Below, in pieces: positions 1-33,873 of a DNA stretch of 64,000 nucleotides (position 1 is the first letter of the stretch; each line of letters begins with the position of its first letter). The notes beneath the pieces are model-generated. The model ran no database searches. It saw only the letters and a program-made list of their open reading frames with translations, and was not told where the DNA came from. The position numbers and the translations under genes were made by a program. Source of the DNA: Amoebidium appalachense (Eukaryota > Ichthyosporea). Location: positions 11,904,001 through 11,968,000 of the forward strand of contig CAVNZM010000001.1 of the NCBI GenBank assembly GCA_963693365.1, written 5' to 3'.

Positions 1-33
1 CACGGCTGGAGTATTGGCCCACTCAATCGCTGT

Positions 34-410
34 TAGGAAAAACGGTTCTAGGTGCGGTCTTGCCTCTTGATATTTCTGTGTGAGCGGGGATGTGTAAGAG
101 GATGAACTTAAGGGGGTTGACAGTAAAGGGGTGCTTGGAAACACTTGATACATTTCCCCCCCCCCCCCTGGATAAAAGCAAAGGAGTTATAGGAAAAAGG
201 TTCAGGCCAAGGTGTTGCCTTTTTATGTTTCTGTAAGTGGGGATGGGTAAGAGGAATACATTAACGGAAGTGTTGGGAATCACTCAACCATTCCATGTGT
301 AGGAATCTTTTAGGAACACAAGAGTATGAGAGGTGGTAGGAAAACGGCTAAAGATGCGGTATTCCCTCTTGGGCATTTCTGTGAGTGGGGATGTGTAAAT
401 GGATGAAAGT
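34..410. repeat. Degenerate tandem repeat, about 150-bp period, three copies
   Basis: Copies begin near 34, 189 and 336. Each starts with a TAGGAAAA-like block, then a TTGCCTCTTG-like block, then TTTCTGTGAGTGGGGATG and a GTAAGAGGATGA-like end. A poly-C run separates the first two. No exon was found in 1-594; the stretch is treated as intron or 3' flank of the SMPD4-like gene. Confidence 0.6.
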
Positions 411-594
411 CGAACCCCATCAATCCATGGCTGTGTTCCACAGGAATGACTGTTGAACAACCATGCACGAAGAGTATACACTTCACATATATACTCAAGA
501 TCAAAAAAACTAAAAACAAAAAAGAAGAAGAGACGAAAAAAGAGAAAAGAAAAAAAAATCGAGAAAAGAAAAATATCACAAATTACAAACTTAC

Positions 595-12320
<11,726 letters not shown>

Positions 12321-12369
12321 CTGAAAGCTGCATGCCTAGCCCAGCCACTGTGTGTGTGTGTGTGTGGGG

Positions 12370-12404
<35 letters not shown>

Positions 12405-12451
12405 GTTGGGAAGGGGGGACGGGAGGTTGGAGCGGGGGGGGGGGGGGGGGT

Positions 12452-12454
<3 letters not shown>

Positions 12455-12535
<81 letters not shown>

Positions 12536-12553
12536 CTTTCTTTCTTTTTTTTT

Positions 12554-12597
<44 letters not shown>
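12455..12597. repeat. (GT)n, poly-T, poly-G compound tract
   Basis: About 78 bp of GT, a TTTC-rich and poly-T stretch, then about 33 G. Similar T-then-G blocks occur at 9480-9542, 13740-13792 and 26273-26320 and look like degraded poly-A/T tails fused to poly-G. Confidence 0.9.
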
Positions 12598-13739
12598 TAG
12601 ATTGGTGGGTGGGTGGCCGTGGATGAGTGTGTCAGGGTAATTGTGTGTGTGTGTGTGTTCGTGTGTGTGTGTGTGGGTAGGTGGGTGGGTAGGTGTTTGT
12701 GTGTGTGTGTGTGTGTGCGCGCGCGCGCGCGCACGCGCGTGCGTGTGTGATGGTTGCGCTGGAGCCGGAGGAGGGGAAGAGAGGGGGGGGGGGGGGGGGG
12801 GGGGAAGGGCGATGGAGGCTGGGTTACAAAGCTTGCAATAGCAATGACCTAGAGATTAATGTGTGGATACTAAGCTGAGGAGTAAGATCAACAACATAGA
12901 TAAATGTAAAGCACCGTGCGATCGAAGGAAAGAGGCATGAAAATGCCTCGGGTTGTGGAAGCAACAGGCCCTGAATAGTTAGGTTGTGCGACAACGTCAA
13001 GGATCGGAGTGTCATGTGTGTGCTGGAAAATGAAGGAGAAGTGCGGGAGGAGAAAAGACGGTGGGGCCGGGTAGAGAGGGGGGCGGGGGGGGGGGGGGGG
13101 GGGGGGAGAGAGAGGGGGCGAGTGCGAGAGAGAAGGAGAGGTGGAGAGGGTGAGAGGGATAGGGGGGTGGGGTGGGGGGTGGGGGAGTGTGGGTGTGGGT
13201 GTGTGGGTGTGTGACAGTGAAACTGGATACTGAGGGGAAAGTGGGGGTAGGGCTAAAAGAGAGAGAGGTGAGCCGGGAGGAAGTGGCGGGAGACCAGGAG
13301 ATGGAGAAAGAAGAGGGTAATGAGAGTGGAGATGAGGATAAAAGGGAGAGGGCGGGGGGGGGGAATAGAGGGAGTATGAGAGAGAGGGAGGGAGAGGTAG
13401 AGGGAGTCCGAGAGAGTGTGAGGGGGAGATGGAGGGCGTGTGTGAGAGAGTGAGGGAGGGAGGAGTGTCAAGCAGAAAGGGGGGAGTTAAAGCCGTGGTG
13501 GAAGAAAAGAATGGGGAACAGGAAGCTGCAACGGGAGCAGGAGTGCAGGAGGAATAAAGGTCGATGTGTGTGTGAACAGAACATGGAGAAAGTCAACCAC
13601 AGGTTGCTTCGAGACCGGGAGGTAACAGCCACCACACAACCTGACCAAATTAAGATGCAGCACAATTTAATTTTTGCTTGTCTTCCTTTCTTTTTCTCTC
13701 ATTTCTTTTCTTGTCTTTTTTCCCCTTTTTTTCTCTTTT

Positions 13740-13906
<167 letters not shown>

Positions 13907-13980
13907 GCGTGTGTGCGTGTGCGTGTGTGTACGTGTATGTGTGCGCGCGTGTGTGTGTTTGAGGGTAGGGGGGGACTTAC

Positions 13981-14092
13981 TTTTGACTTGACGGCTGCTG
14001 TGGAGGCAACAGCAACAGCCTTGGAAAATCAGAAAATCCTGTCAAACCTGAATTCGGTATCGAATAAGCAAAGAAAAAAAGTGGCTGGTGCT
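13981..14092 (-). CDS. Possible upstream exon of the SMPD4-like gene
   Basis: A strong minus-strand donor (GTAAGT, just below 13981) follows an open frame that reads LTGFSDFPRLLLLPPQQPSS and can extend to an acceptor-like TTTGCAG at 14093-14099. An ATG on the same strand at 14154-14152 lies in another frame. The end phase of this exon (2) does not fit the start phase needed by the exon at 12320 (1), so either another exon lies between them or this is a 5' UTR or spurious exon. Confidence 0.3.
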
Positions 14093-14154
14093 CTGCAAAT
14101 AACTAAGAACCCTGAAGCTCTCGGATAGATAGCACGGCCAAGAGTTTTGAACAT

Positions 14155-15184
14155 GAACAACCTACTTGCACCTTAGTGTTTTCTCAAGCCCTCATTCATC
14201 CCTGTTTGTACTACAACAAAGAAGAACTTTTTTTTTCCTCCCACACACCTTCTTTCCCCTCCTTTATTTATGCCTTCTACCGTGTTTTATATAGATTTTA
14301 TAGTACGGTTGTCAAAAAAATACTTTGACGCCGTACACTTGTAACATGTGTGGCGGGCGGCTGCCGCTGTAGATTGAAAGTGCGCGCCAAAATTTGAAAT
14401 CGTGATAAACTATATTTAGACATTTCTCCTTCTGCCGAAGCTAAAAATAGATGGCTGCGCATTCCGGAGATCAACTTATTTCGTAGAAAGGTGTGAAATT
14501 TGAATAGATGACCTTTCAAAGGGCTTTTAGGTTCTTTAACTTTTGACTGAGTGAACTAATTTCCAGTGATCAATAAATCCCAGTCAAGATAAATTTACAA
14601 ACATAATTCTGCATTTTAGCTTTTTTTCAAAATAATTCCGTAGAGGCTTACAGCTACCGTTGGCGCCATCACGGTTGTCTGGTGGGGCAGCGGCCAGCGG
14701 CCGGCTTGTTGTGCTTCCAGTGGCTCTCCAGACTGTGTGCGCGTGAGTTTGTATACGTGTGCTAGAGGTCACGGAATGTAGAGACCTTTTGCGTATACAC
14801 ATAAAGAACACTAACAGCCAAAATTCATGTTTTAATGATGTGAGTTTCAGTTGGCATGCTAAGCTCAAGAAGCAGGCTGTGAATATTGCCACTTGGCCTT
14901 CAGAGGTTCTTATTCCGTTGTGATGGTTCAGCGAGTCACCTACTTGGTGCACTCCACACTCACAGATTATCATAGAAAATTAAGCTCAGTTATACACACT
15001 TTAGTGAAAATTAAGCTCAGTTATACACGCTTTAGTTAAACAAGTATTAAGGTATATTCAGACGGAGCTGAGTACGTAACGCAAACACCTCCATTTTCCC
15101 TCTCTTCTCAGTCGTCAACCATCCAGTGGTTCTTGCAGGTGCCTTTCTACTTTGTGCACTCCGAGAGATGAAACAGCCACCATC
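14155..15184. promoter_or_regulatory. Divergent intergenic region between SMPD4-like and WAPL genes
   Basis: This is the only microsatellite-poor kilobase in the left half of the window. It separates two genes transcribed outward, so it should hold promoter elements for both. It contains a 31-bp perfect-start tandem repeat at 14975-15036 and a 129-codon minus-strand open frame (14973-14584) that matches nothing I recognise and lacks splice support. No canonical TATA box was assigned. Confidence 0.5.
14975..15036. repeat. 31-bp tandem duplication in the divergent promoter region
   Basis: The unit starts GAAAATTAAGCTCAGTTATA and ends CACTTTAGT in the first copy (14975-15005) and CGCTTTAGT in the second (15006-15036). 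It lies about 150 bp upstream of the WAPL start codon. Confidence 0.85.
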
Positions 15185-27044
<11,860 letters not shown>

Positions 27045-27134
27045 AATATTCGACCATTTCAGCTTTGAGCTCCACGGATTACAAGGATACATATATATCA
27101 TGTTGATAGCCATTGTGATACATGCGCATGCGAG

Positions 27135-27187
<53 letters not shown>

Positions 27188-28240
27188 CATACAAAAGGCA
27201 CGAATGATGAAACTGTTCACGTACAAAGGGAAAATTCAGGTCAACGAAGTGAAAATAGTTGATCTAGTCTAAGATGCGTCTAACAGAATCCACGTTTGTA
27301 ATCTGTTTTTGTTACAGTCACAAGTTGGCCTAGTGTGTAGTGAGATAGTGTTCGTGGCATTCCGATCACGATCCGATCTAATCGTTCGATCATACGAGTG
27401 ATCCGCCCGTACGTCCAGGGGGGAGGGGGGAGGGGGGGGGGGGGTATGATGAGATCTTTTGCGTTCCTGCTGTTCTTATAGCTTGTGGTTTGGATTTTTC
27501 CCTTTTCTTTCTTCTTTGTGTTCATGCGAGTGTGTGAGCTCGAGAGCGATAACACGACGTAGGGCGAGGGGTCTCAATCGCTCGAATGAACGAATGTTTT
27601 GCTATTTTACCCCTGAGATATCTGAGATGTCGCGTATTTCTGTCTTTTTGAGCAGATCATTAAAGTCATAACTATTTATTTTTTTTTTTTCAAGCGTAAA
27701 AATAAAATACGTGCATGGCATGGCGTAACCAATAATCCCCCCCCCTCTGCATACTCTTTATGTACGGTTTGCACTCTGCATCGTGTTATCCGTTGTTCAT
27801 GTGTACTTTGTACTTTATGACGCATCCCCCCCCCTCCCCCCCCCGGAAAGCCTAGTCAAAATTGGTGTGGTGTCATAGTAATCTTGAGTCTCATTTTCGT
27901 TCCCCCTGGCTCCCCATTACATACGAGCGGGGCAAAGGTATATCATTAGCAACAATGGCAACAACTGATAATTTCATTTCAACGGTCCTTTATTTTTTCT
28001 CTTCCTTTCACAACCCAGCTGTACATTCAGCAATACCGATCCCGTGGTATTATCACCCATCATTTTCATCACAAGCTATTACTTTTGCACGCATGGGCTT
28101 CATACAGGGCTCAAACACATACACACACGACCCTAGCTCACTCTCTGACCTCCTTTCCTTTTCTCTAAATGTAGAATCCATTGAGCACACACCTACTAAT
28201 ACATTATCATTATCACACGTGTATTATTGTGCATATCTAA
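27045..28240. other. WAPL 3' flank and degraded repeats
   Basis: A (CA)n array lies at 27138-27186. AATAAA at 27701 is a possible polyadenylation signal. The segment 27560-27690 (GAGATATCTGAGATGTC through ATCATTAAAGTCAT) resembles the 3' tail of the LINE-like element at 29810-29895. A short copy of the dispersed repeat lies at 27748-27826. No gene is supported in this stretch. Confidence 0.5.
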
Positions 28241-28245
28241 TATCA

Positions 28246-28525
28246 GGTGTGTGCATTCACCATAAAAGGCAAGTGCGTGCACGTGACATTTCTCCAATCA
28301 CCGTCGGCATTTCCGCTGCACACGCAGTCTCCCCGCACCACCCAACCACCCAGCTTTCGATTTTTGGCGGGAGGGGTTGGTGTGATATGGGGCCCGGTAC
28401 TGTCGGTGTGGCAGGGGGCAAAGGCCTTTGTCCTGCACACGTCATACACAACATAGTGCCAGGGTGATGGTGACGTCACAGCATTCCACAGCCTATTGGC
28501 GGCATTGTCTGTGGTATATGTGATG
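28246..28525 (-). CDS. Unrecognised Cys-rich open frame (possible terminal exon)
   Basis: A minus-strand frame from about 28525 reads NAANRLWNAVTSPSPWHYVV, later GGWVVRGDCVCSGNADGDW and VTCTHLPFMVNAHT, and stops at 28243-28245. It has a natural amino-acid mix, six cysteines, and no microsatellite content, unlike nearby frames. No start codon or partner exon was found, the plus strand is also open here for 201 codons, and I do not recognise a family. Confidence 0.22.
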
Positions 28526-28660
28526 GTGGAAGAGGGGGGGAGGAGCCGGGGGGGGGGGGGGGGGGGGGGAGGGGGAGGAGCGGAGGGGGGAGGGGAAGGG
28601 GGGAGGGGAAGGGGGCAGGGTGGAAAGGGTGGAGGGATGGGGGGAAGGGTGGAGGGAGGG

Positions 28661-28689
<29 letters not shown>

Positions 28690-28698
<9 letters not shown>

Positions 28699-28940
28699 AG
28701 TGATGTATGCATTGAAGGGCTGGAAATGTGGAGGAGACATCAAGGCGAAGGGGGGAGGGGGGGGGGGGGGGGGGGGGGGGTTAGAATGTGCTACCAAGTA
28801 TGAAATACTTAATTATAACGCAGAACACAAATGCAAATTTTCCAAGGCATACACGAGGGGGGAGGGGGGAGGGGGGGTGATGTATGCGTTAGAGGGTTGG
28901 AAATATGGAGGAGATAACAAAGAGCAACAACAAAGCGTCA
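28690..28940. repeat. Direct repeats of a GATGTATGC / TGGAAATGTGGAGGAG block
   Basis: GATGTATGCATTGAAGGGCT (28697) and GATGTATGCGTTAGAGGGTT (28878) start two copies about 181 bp apart, each preceded by poly-G-rich sequence. The spacer 28785-28855 is a diverged reverse copy of the dispersed repeat at 19031-19170. Confidence 0.6.
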
Positions 28941-29152
28941 CAAAGGTGGGAAATCCAAAATCAAACAATTTAAGCGTGCAGGCAGAAGACACTTGAACAG
29001 AGCCCATAATCAGGGGGGAAGGGCGGGGGGGGAGGTGGGGGGGCAGAACGTGGTGCGCACACTGAAAGTAAGAGGCACAGATTCACGGCAATAGCGGATT
29101 ATGTGATTGTGGGCCGTGGAAAAATAACCTTGATAATAATGAAACAAAAAAG

Positions 29153-29222
29153 AGGAGCCGCTGTGGCCGAGCGGGTAAGCTCCTCGCCTCCGACGCAGGA
29201 GGCACCGGGTTCGAATCATGGG
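29153..29222 (+). repeat. tRNA-like SINE head
   Basis: It shows a Pol III type A box (TGGCCGAGCGGGT, 29163-29175) and B box (GGGTTCGAATC, 29208-29218) at tRNA spacing, with a CCTCC/GGAGG anticodon-like stem between them. The acceptor and T stems do not close properly, so this is a tRNA-derived retroelement head or tRNA pseudogene, not a functional tRNA. Confidence 0.55.
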
Positions 29223-29289
29223 ATGTAGCGCATTGGGGATCGGATGCCCTGATGGGACTCGCCTGGGTGCAGAACTATGGCAATGGCCC

Positions 29290-29895
29290 TCTAAGCTAAC
29301 TCCAACCGGGGTAGTCAAGGATCGGATGCCTTGGCTATTCCGGAAAGTTTTTTATTGCTTCATCGTTGTGATAAAGAGTATCATGGTAGGGCTCTTGAGC
29401 CTGTGCTTCTTTTTATATTAGAGACTCGTCTATTTTTTTTACAATCGTTGTGTAAATTGGCTACTTATATTTATCCTTCCACTCGTAAACCTACCACCCT
29501 TACCGATTTTGCAATTCTAACCCCTCCTTGTGACATAGCTTGGAAATGTTTATTTTGGCGCTGTAACCTTTGTTTCCATAAATGTTTGTGCCACTTTTGT
29601 GCAGAACCTTTTTCTCGTAAACACCTAGATAGATGTATTTATTCATCTCAGATTATTCCGTTAGAAATTAGAAGACTGGCTTATTTAGATAATCCTAATA
29701 TTACGTCTATTGACTATCTGTTGAACCACGGTATGTTTAATGAGTTTTCTAGGGTGTATGATTATTAAGTCGTTATCTCCTCCGTATCCGAGAGTGAGGG
29801 CTTTTGAATTTTCTTCTCCGAGATATCGATGATATCTCGATGGCTTCTATTTTGCTGAGCATATCAATAAAGTCATTATTAATAAAAAAAATTAC
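29290..29895 (+). mobile_element. Possible 3' end of a non-LTR retrotransposon
   Basis: Immediately after the tRNA-like head comes an open frame (29331-29768) ending in TAA. It contains CHFCAEPFSRKHLDRC, a CxxC...HxxxC arrangement like the Cys-His cluster near the C-terminus of many LINE proteins. It is followed by a 3' tail with AATAAAGTCATTATTAATAAA. No intact reverse transcriptase motif is visible. A related tail lies at 27560-27690. Confidence 0.35.
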
Positions 29896-30044
29896 ACACC
29901 AGGTCCGCAATTTTAGTAGAACCCATCCTCGGGGGTGGTTTGGGGGGGGGGGGGGGGGGGGGGGGGAGGGGGGGTACACAATAAAGTATCAACATAAGCA
30001 GAGCCCGAGGCTCCAGACAGTGGGGAAAAAGCGCGGGGAGAGGG

Positions 30045-30185
30045 GGGTTTTGAATGCGTCAAAAAGTACGAAGTACACAAGAACAAACGGATAACACGAT
30101 GCAAAATGCAAGCCATACATAAAGAGTATGCATAATAAGCAGAGCCCATCCTCAGGGGGGGCCCACGTCATCCACAGTACCCGAG
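30045..30185 (-). repeat. Inverted copy of the dispersed repeat
   Basis: Reverse complement of 19031-19170 with only a few differences, ending in the same TACTGTGGATGACGTGGG block. The high identity means a recent common source. Confidence 0.8.
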
Positions 30186-30530
30186 TTTCGACCTATTCCC
30201 CTCGTTAACGAAACCCAACTCAGATACTGTTTCACTGAGGGGGGGGGGAGGGGGGGGGGGGGGGGGGGGGGGGTAAAGACGGGTATTGAGTGTACAAGGC
30301 GCGCAATACCCGGGAAACAAAAAATGGAAATAATGCGGTGGTGGTGGTGGGTGGTAGACACGGGAAAGGCTTTGGGGGAGGGGAGGGGGGGGGGGGGGGG
30401 GGGGGGACGTCTCACCAGTTTTTTTCCTATTAAAGAGAGGGCGAGAGGGGGGTGAGGTGGGGAATAGGGGGGAAGGGGAGGGGCATGCTTCATGAATCGA
30501 GCAAGAACAAATGAGAACACACCTGTTTGT

Positions 30531-30856
30531 TCAGGCGTCAAGCACCTCGTTCACTGCAGCAACCACAGCAGCCACCTGACTTACGTCGGGAAACCGCTGG
30601 CCTCCAATCTTGCTGTGAACGAGCTTGCCGTTCACCGTCACCTCGAACTTGCCCTTAACGGTCGGGGTACCCTGAGCATGGAAAGAAAGGGAAGGAGGGG
30701 CGGCAAAGGGGAGGGAGAGGAGAAAAAGGGAAAGAGGAGGGTAGAGTTTTCGGTTAAAATACAGAGGGGAAAGATGAAGGGGTGATACCCGATGTATACG
30801 AAGTGGAACCAGGGTAGAGGTGGCTGTATGTCTGTGTGGGAGGAGGTTGCGGGAAA

Positions 30857-30894
<38 letters not shown>

Positions 30895-31189
30895 ATGAGA
30901 CAGAAGGCGAAACGTCCTCTCCCAGGCCAGGACTTGACAGCACGACCAGAACTTGGAGGTGAGGGGGAGGGGGGAGGGGAGGAGGGGAAGAGGGAGGCCC
31001 CAAGGGGGGAGAGGGGGAGGGGGGGGGGGGGAGGGGGGGGTTCTGCTTGCCTCGGACGTGAAGACGACTTCGCTGTCGTCAAACTTGCATGCCGAGTTTG
31101 AAAGATTCCTTCTGGAAAGCAACAACCCGCTGGCCATAGCCTCAGGCGCCGCAGTACACAACGTGCACATTAACGGGTGTGTTCGCCAT
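30531..31189 (-). CDS. SELENOW: Selenoprotein W with in-frame Sec UGA
   Basis: Two exons: 31189-31051 and 30671-30531. The start ATG at 31189 gives MANTPVNVHVVYCGA, then TGA (31144-31142), then GYGQRVVAFQKES. This is the exact SelW redox motif CxxU (human VVYCGAUGY). Exon 2 encodes GTPTVKGKFEVTVNGKLVHS and ends EVLDA-TGA, matching the family's C-terminal half (human [20 protein letters not shown]). The family is a small thioredoxin-like cytosolic redox protein. The intron has a GC donor (GAG|GCAAGC) and CTCAG acceptor. Between the Sec codon and the donor the frame shifts by one base near 31079-31085; the conserved block FDDSEVVFTSE is read in the frame that joins exon 2. An assembly indel or a small unseen splice is likely. 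A SECIS element was not located in the 3' region. Confidence 0.88.
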
Positions 31190-31672
31190 GTTGAACGCTG
31201 CTGAAATATGACCGCACAAGTGGTGGATTACAGACGTTGATAAAAAATGGACGCTGTAAGGGGAACAAGCAGCTAGAGAGAGTGGTGCCTTGTTTGTGTT
31301 TCTGTTTGTGTTAGGGAAATGAAAACGGAGTGAAACGTTACCGTCCGGACCTGTTACTGTAACTAAAGTTTTAACCTGATTTTATAATTAGTTTGTTTCT
31401 AACAGCTTTTTAAAAGCCCTTTGACCAGCTTCCTTTATAAACTTTAAAGCACTTCTTAGTAATTGATCTATTGCCGGTGTAAGTGACCGTTGCACGGTAA
31501 CGCAGCTCGGTAACTATGAAGGCTTTTTTTTTTTTTTTTTTTTTTGCACACTTTTTTTTTTGCGCACTCACCTCTTCGAGTCATTTTGTTCCCGAAGTTT
31601 TCTCTTCAACTTTACCTATATGCTTTTTTGTATAGCGAACGCAGCGTATAATTTGCGGGCTGCAAAGTGGAA
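31190..31672. promoter_or_regulatory. Divergent promoter region of SelW and the acyltransferase
   Basis: About 480 bp separate two start codons facing outward. The stretch is AT-richer than its surroundings, has poly-T runs at 31507-31525 and 31551-31560, and carries CGTTACCGT- and GGTAACG-type blocks. No core motif is assigned. Confidence 0.45.
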
Positions 31673-33283
31673 ATGGCCACTGAAACACCAACACCATTAC
31701 CACCAGACCCGTACGTACACCGGGAAGTAAGTGGTGGCGAGTACATGAACGTGCTTTTGAACCAACTTCGGCCTGGTGCACTTAATCTCTTGGTGTCTGG
31801 GGAGCTAGTGCCAAAGAATTACGAAATCCCTCACGGCGCATTAGAGGAACCCAAAATTCTGGCGATAATTGGTAAGCTATGCAACATACACTGCCACTTG
31901 CAACTAACAGTAAGCAAAGATGGCAAGTTTGTGCGTTATAACATGGACGACCAGAGTTTTCAAGACTCGAACTACGCAGATGTCATTATCCGCCGGAAAG
32001 TAACCTACAAACCAGAGGGGGAAGAAGGTGCTAACGGCGAAGAAGTCAGCGAGAAGCATTTCCAGACGCACATGAACGCTTTGACGAACGAGCTTTTTGA
32101 CTTTTCCTTCACCAACTTGCCCTTGCCACCCCTACTACGTGTCGGTGTTTTGACTCTCTCCCCTGTTGGCGAAATGGGTACTCAAAACATGAAAACCCGC
32201 TACGGGCTTGTGATCGCCGTTCCCCACTTCATAAGTGACTTGCAAGGCGCAGCCACTGTTTTCTTGGACTTGGCGCTTCTTATTAGAGGCATACCCGTGC
32301 AGGAGCCCGCCCCAGGGGTTAAAGCCGTCTCACCCCCCACTGCCTTGGAGTTAGTACCGAAATATAGACGGGGTATGTTTCGTTTTTTCTTTCAAGGAGG
32401 TTTGGGTGCCTTCAAGAAACACATGGCAAGCGACCCGCTCTCATCCTTCGGCCCTCAAACGTTGCCTACCGAAGTGCGAAAGGGAGGGATCGAAGGAGAC
32501 GGCTCATCTCCCATCGATAACACCAGCGCAGTCAGATTCCTGTCAGCAAACCATGTTGCATCGTTACTAAGTGAAACCAAGAAACGGAGCGTCAAACTAA
32601 CGGGGGTGCTTATGGCAGCAAATGCTATTGCTCACGCTACCCTTCTCCAAACGCACGGGAACGACAAGCTAAAAGCGCATCTGGCAAGTCAGGCGGCTAA
32701 AGGACACGACAAAGCCGCGGTTCGGGTCAACACGGTGTGCCCGGTTGATTTTCGCCGGAGAGTTACTCCGCCTTTAACGGGTATTGTGGCGCACATGTCC
32801 TACTCTGTTGCGTGCGAAGCAATGGTGAATGTGAACACGAAAGGAAAACGAGATGAATCATTGGGAGTAGATGTGAAAGAGTTCTGGCAGGTTGCAGAGG
32901 CAGAACATGCGGCACTGCACCAGCAACTAGAGCACGAGCATTATTGGTGGGGCGCAGCGATATTCGATTCCATGCCTCAGTGGTTGTGCAAGAAAATGGC
33001 GACATCACTCTCACCGACAGGAAATGCAAAGCCAAGCGACATCATTTTTGGAATTGGAAACATTGGAATGGTCGATGATAGTAATGATCGCCCTCGGGCC
33101 ACCGCAACACTGAAAAATGTGGCATTGTTCTTTCATGCCAACCCAGGGTTTTACCTCTCGGCCATTACAACATCGACCGGAATGGGCATTTCAGTCACGG
33201 GAACTGTGAATGCGGAAACACGTAACCGGCATATTGACATGGTCATTGCGATTCTGATGGCAGTTGCCGGTGCCAGCAGTTAG
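31673..33283 (+). CDS. HxxxD-type acyltransferase (alcohol acetyltransferase / condensation-domain-like)
   Basis: Intronless frame of 536 codons from ATG at 31673 (MATETPTPLPPDPYVHREVS) to TAG. An in-frame GTG two codons earlier is not needed. The catalytic signature of the CoA-dependent acyltransferase superfamily is read as VPHFISDLQG, with His185 and Asp189 (HxxxD). A later VCPVDFRRRVTPP block sits where the structural DFGWG/NxR-like region is expected, and the C-terminal half contains HANPGFYLSAITTS. The length fits the alcohol O-acetyltransferase / wax-ester-synthase-like group. Likely role: transfer of an acyl or acetyl group to an alcohol; the substrate is unknown. There is no signal peptide or clear transmembrane helix. 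It lies divergent to SelW and is intronless, unlike WAPL and SMPD4 nearby. Confidence 0.8.
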   Translation: MATETPTPLPPDPYVHREVSGGEYMNVLLNQLRPGALNLLVSGELVPKNYEIPHGALEEPKILAIIGKLCNIHCHLQLTVSKDGKFVRYNMDDQSFQDSNYADVIIRRKVTYKPEGEEGANGEEVSEKHFQTHMNALTNELFDFSFTNLPLPPLLRVGVLTLSPVGEMGTQNMKTRYGLVIAVPHFISDLQGAATVFLDLALLIRGIPVQEPAPGVKAVSPPTALELVPKYRRGMFRFFFQGGLGAFKKHMASDPLSSFGPQTLPTEVRKGGIEGDGSSPIDNTSAVRFLSANHVASLLSETKKRSVKLTGVLMAANAIAHATLLQTHGNDKLKAHLASQAAKGHDKAAVRVNTVCPVDFRRRVTPPLTGIVAHMSYSVACEAMVNVNTKGKRDESLGVDVKEFWQVAEAEHAALHQQLEHEHYWWGAAIFDSMPQWLCKKMATSLSPTGNAKPSDIIFGIGNIGMVDDSNDRPRATATLKNVALFFHANPGFYLSAITTSTGMGISVTGTVNAETRNRHIDMVIAILMAVAGASS

Positions 33284-33838
33284 AGTTCGATATTTGTTAT
33301 TGCATATTTGCTTTTGCAAAGTTCCAAGCGTGCAGAGATATTGGGTGTGATTTGGGACTTGGTGCTGTTCGTACCTGTTGTGATATCATTACTGTTATGA
33401 TAGAATAGTCTATCTGTTTATTCCTGCTCTTCCCAGTCACTGCTCCCGCCTAACCTGCCCCTGCGTACTTGGGTACCGCCTGGGGCCGCATACGCCAGGA
33501 ACCATAACTGTCTTCCTATTGGCTAGTACATAATCCCGATTTATCCTGAGAGACTATCTGTAATCATATTGGACGATGTATTCGCAGACTGGCATCCGCG
33601 CCGCAGGTATATAAAGCATCCGGACCATCCTCAGATGGTACCGGAGGATCCGAGATCTCAAACCACTTCCTGCGTACCTCTCTACTCTCGATCCGCTTGT
33701 TGGAAGGGATTGTCTCTTACAGAGGTCACAGGACCGAATCCTGCCTCTGCCACATTTATTCTGATAATTACCCGGACATGGCATTGGGGCATGTGGTTTT
33801 TCTTTTTATTTATTTATTTTCTTTTTTTTTTTGGTCCC

Positions 33839-33873
<35 letters not shown>

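Noticed and set aside
14584-14973. 129-codon minus-strand frame in the WAPL/SMPD4 intergenic region
   Set aside because: It has an ATG but no recognisable domain, no splice partner, and lies in the shared promoter region. It was kept only as a note.
30638-31003. Pro-rich minus-strand frames spanning the SelW intron
   Set aside because: They read through poly-C/poly-G in the intron; the SelW model with a GC-AG intron explains the conserved ends.
33690-33760. A functional tRNA gene near the ACCGAATCC B-box-like site
   Set aside because: The T arm is only four pairs, the anticodon arm does not fold, and no 5' acceptor strand pairs with GCCTCTG.
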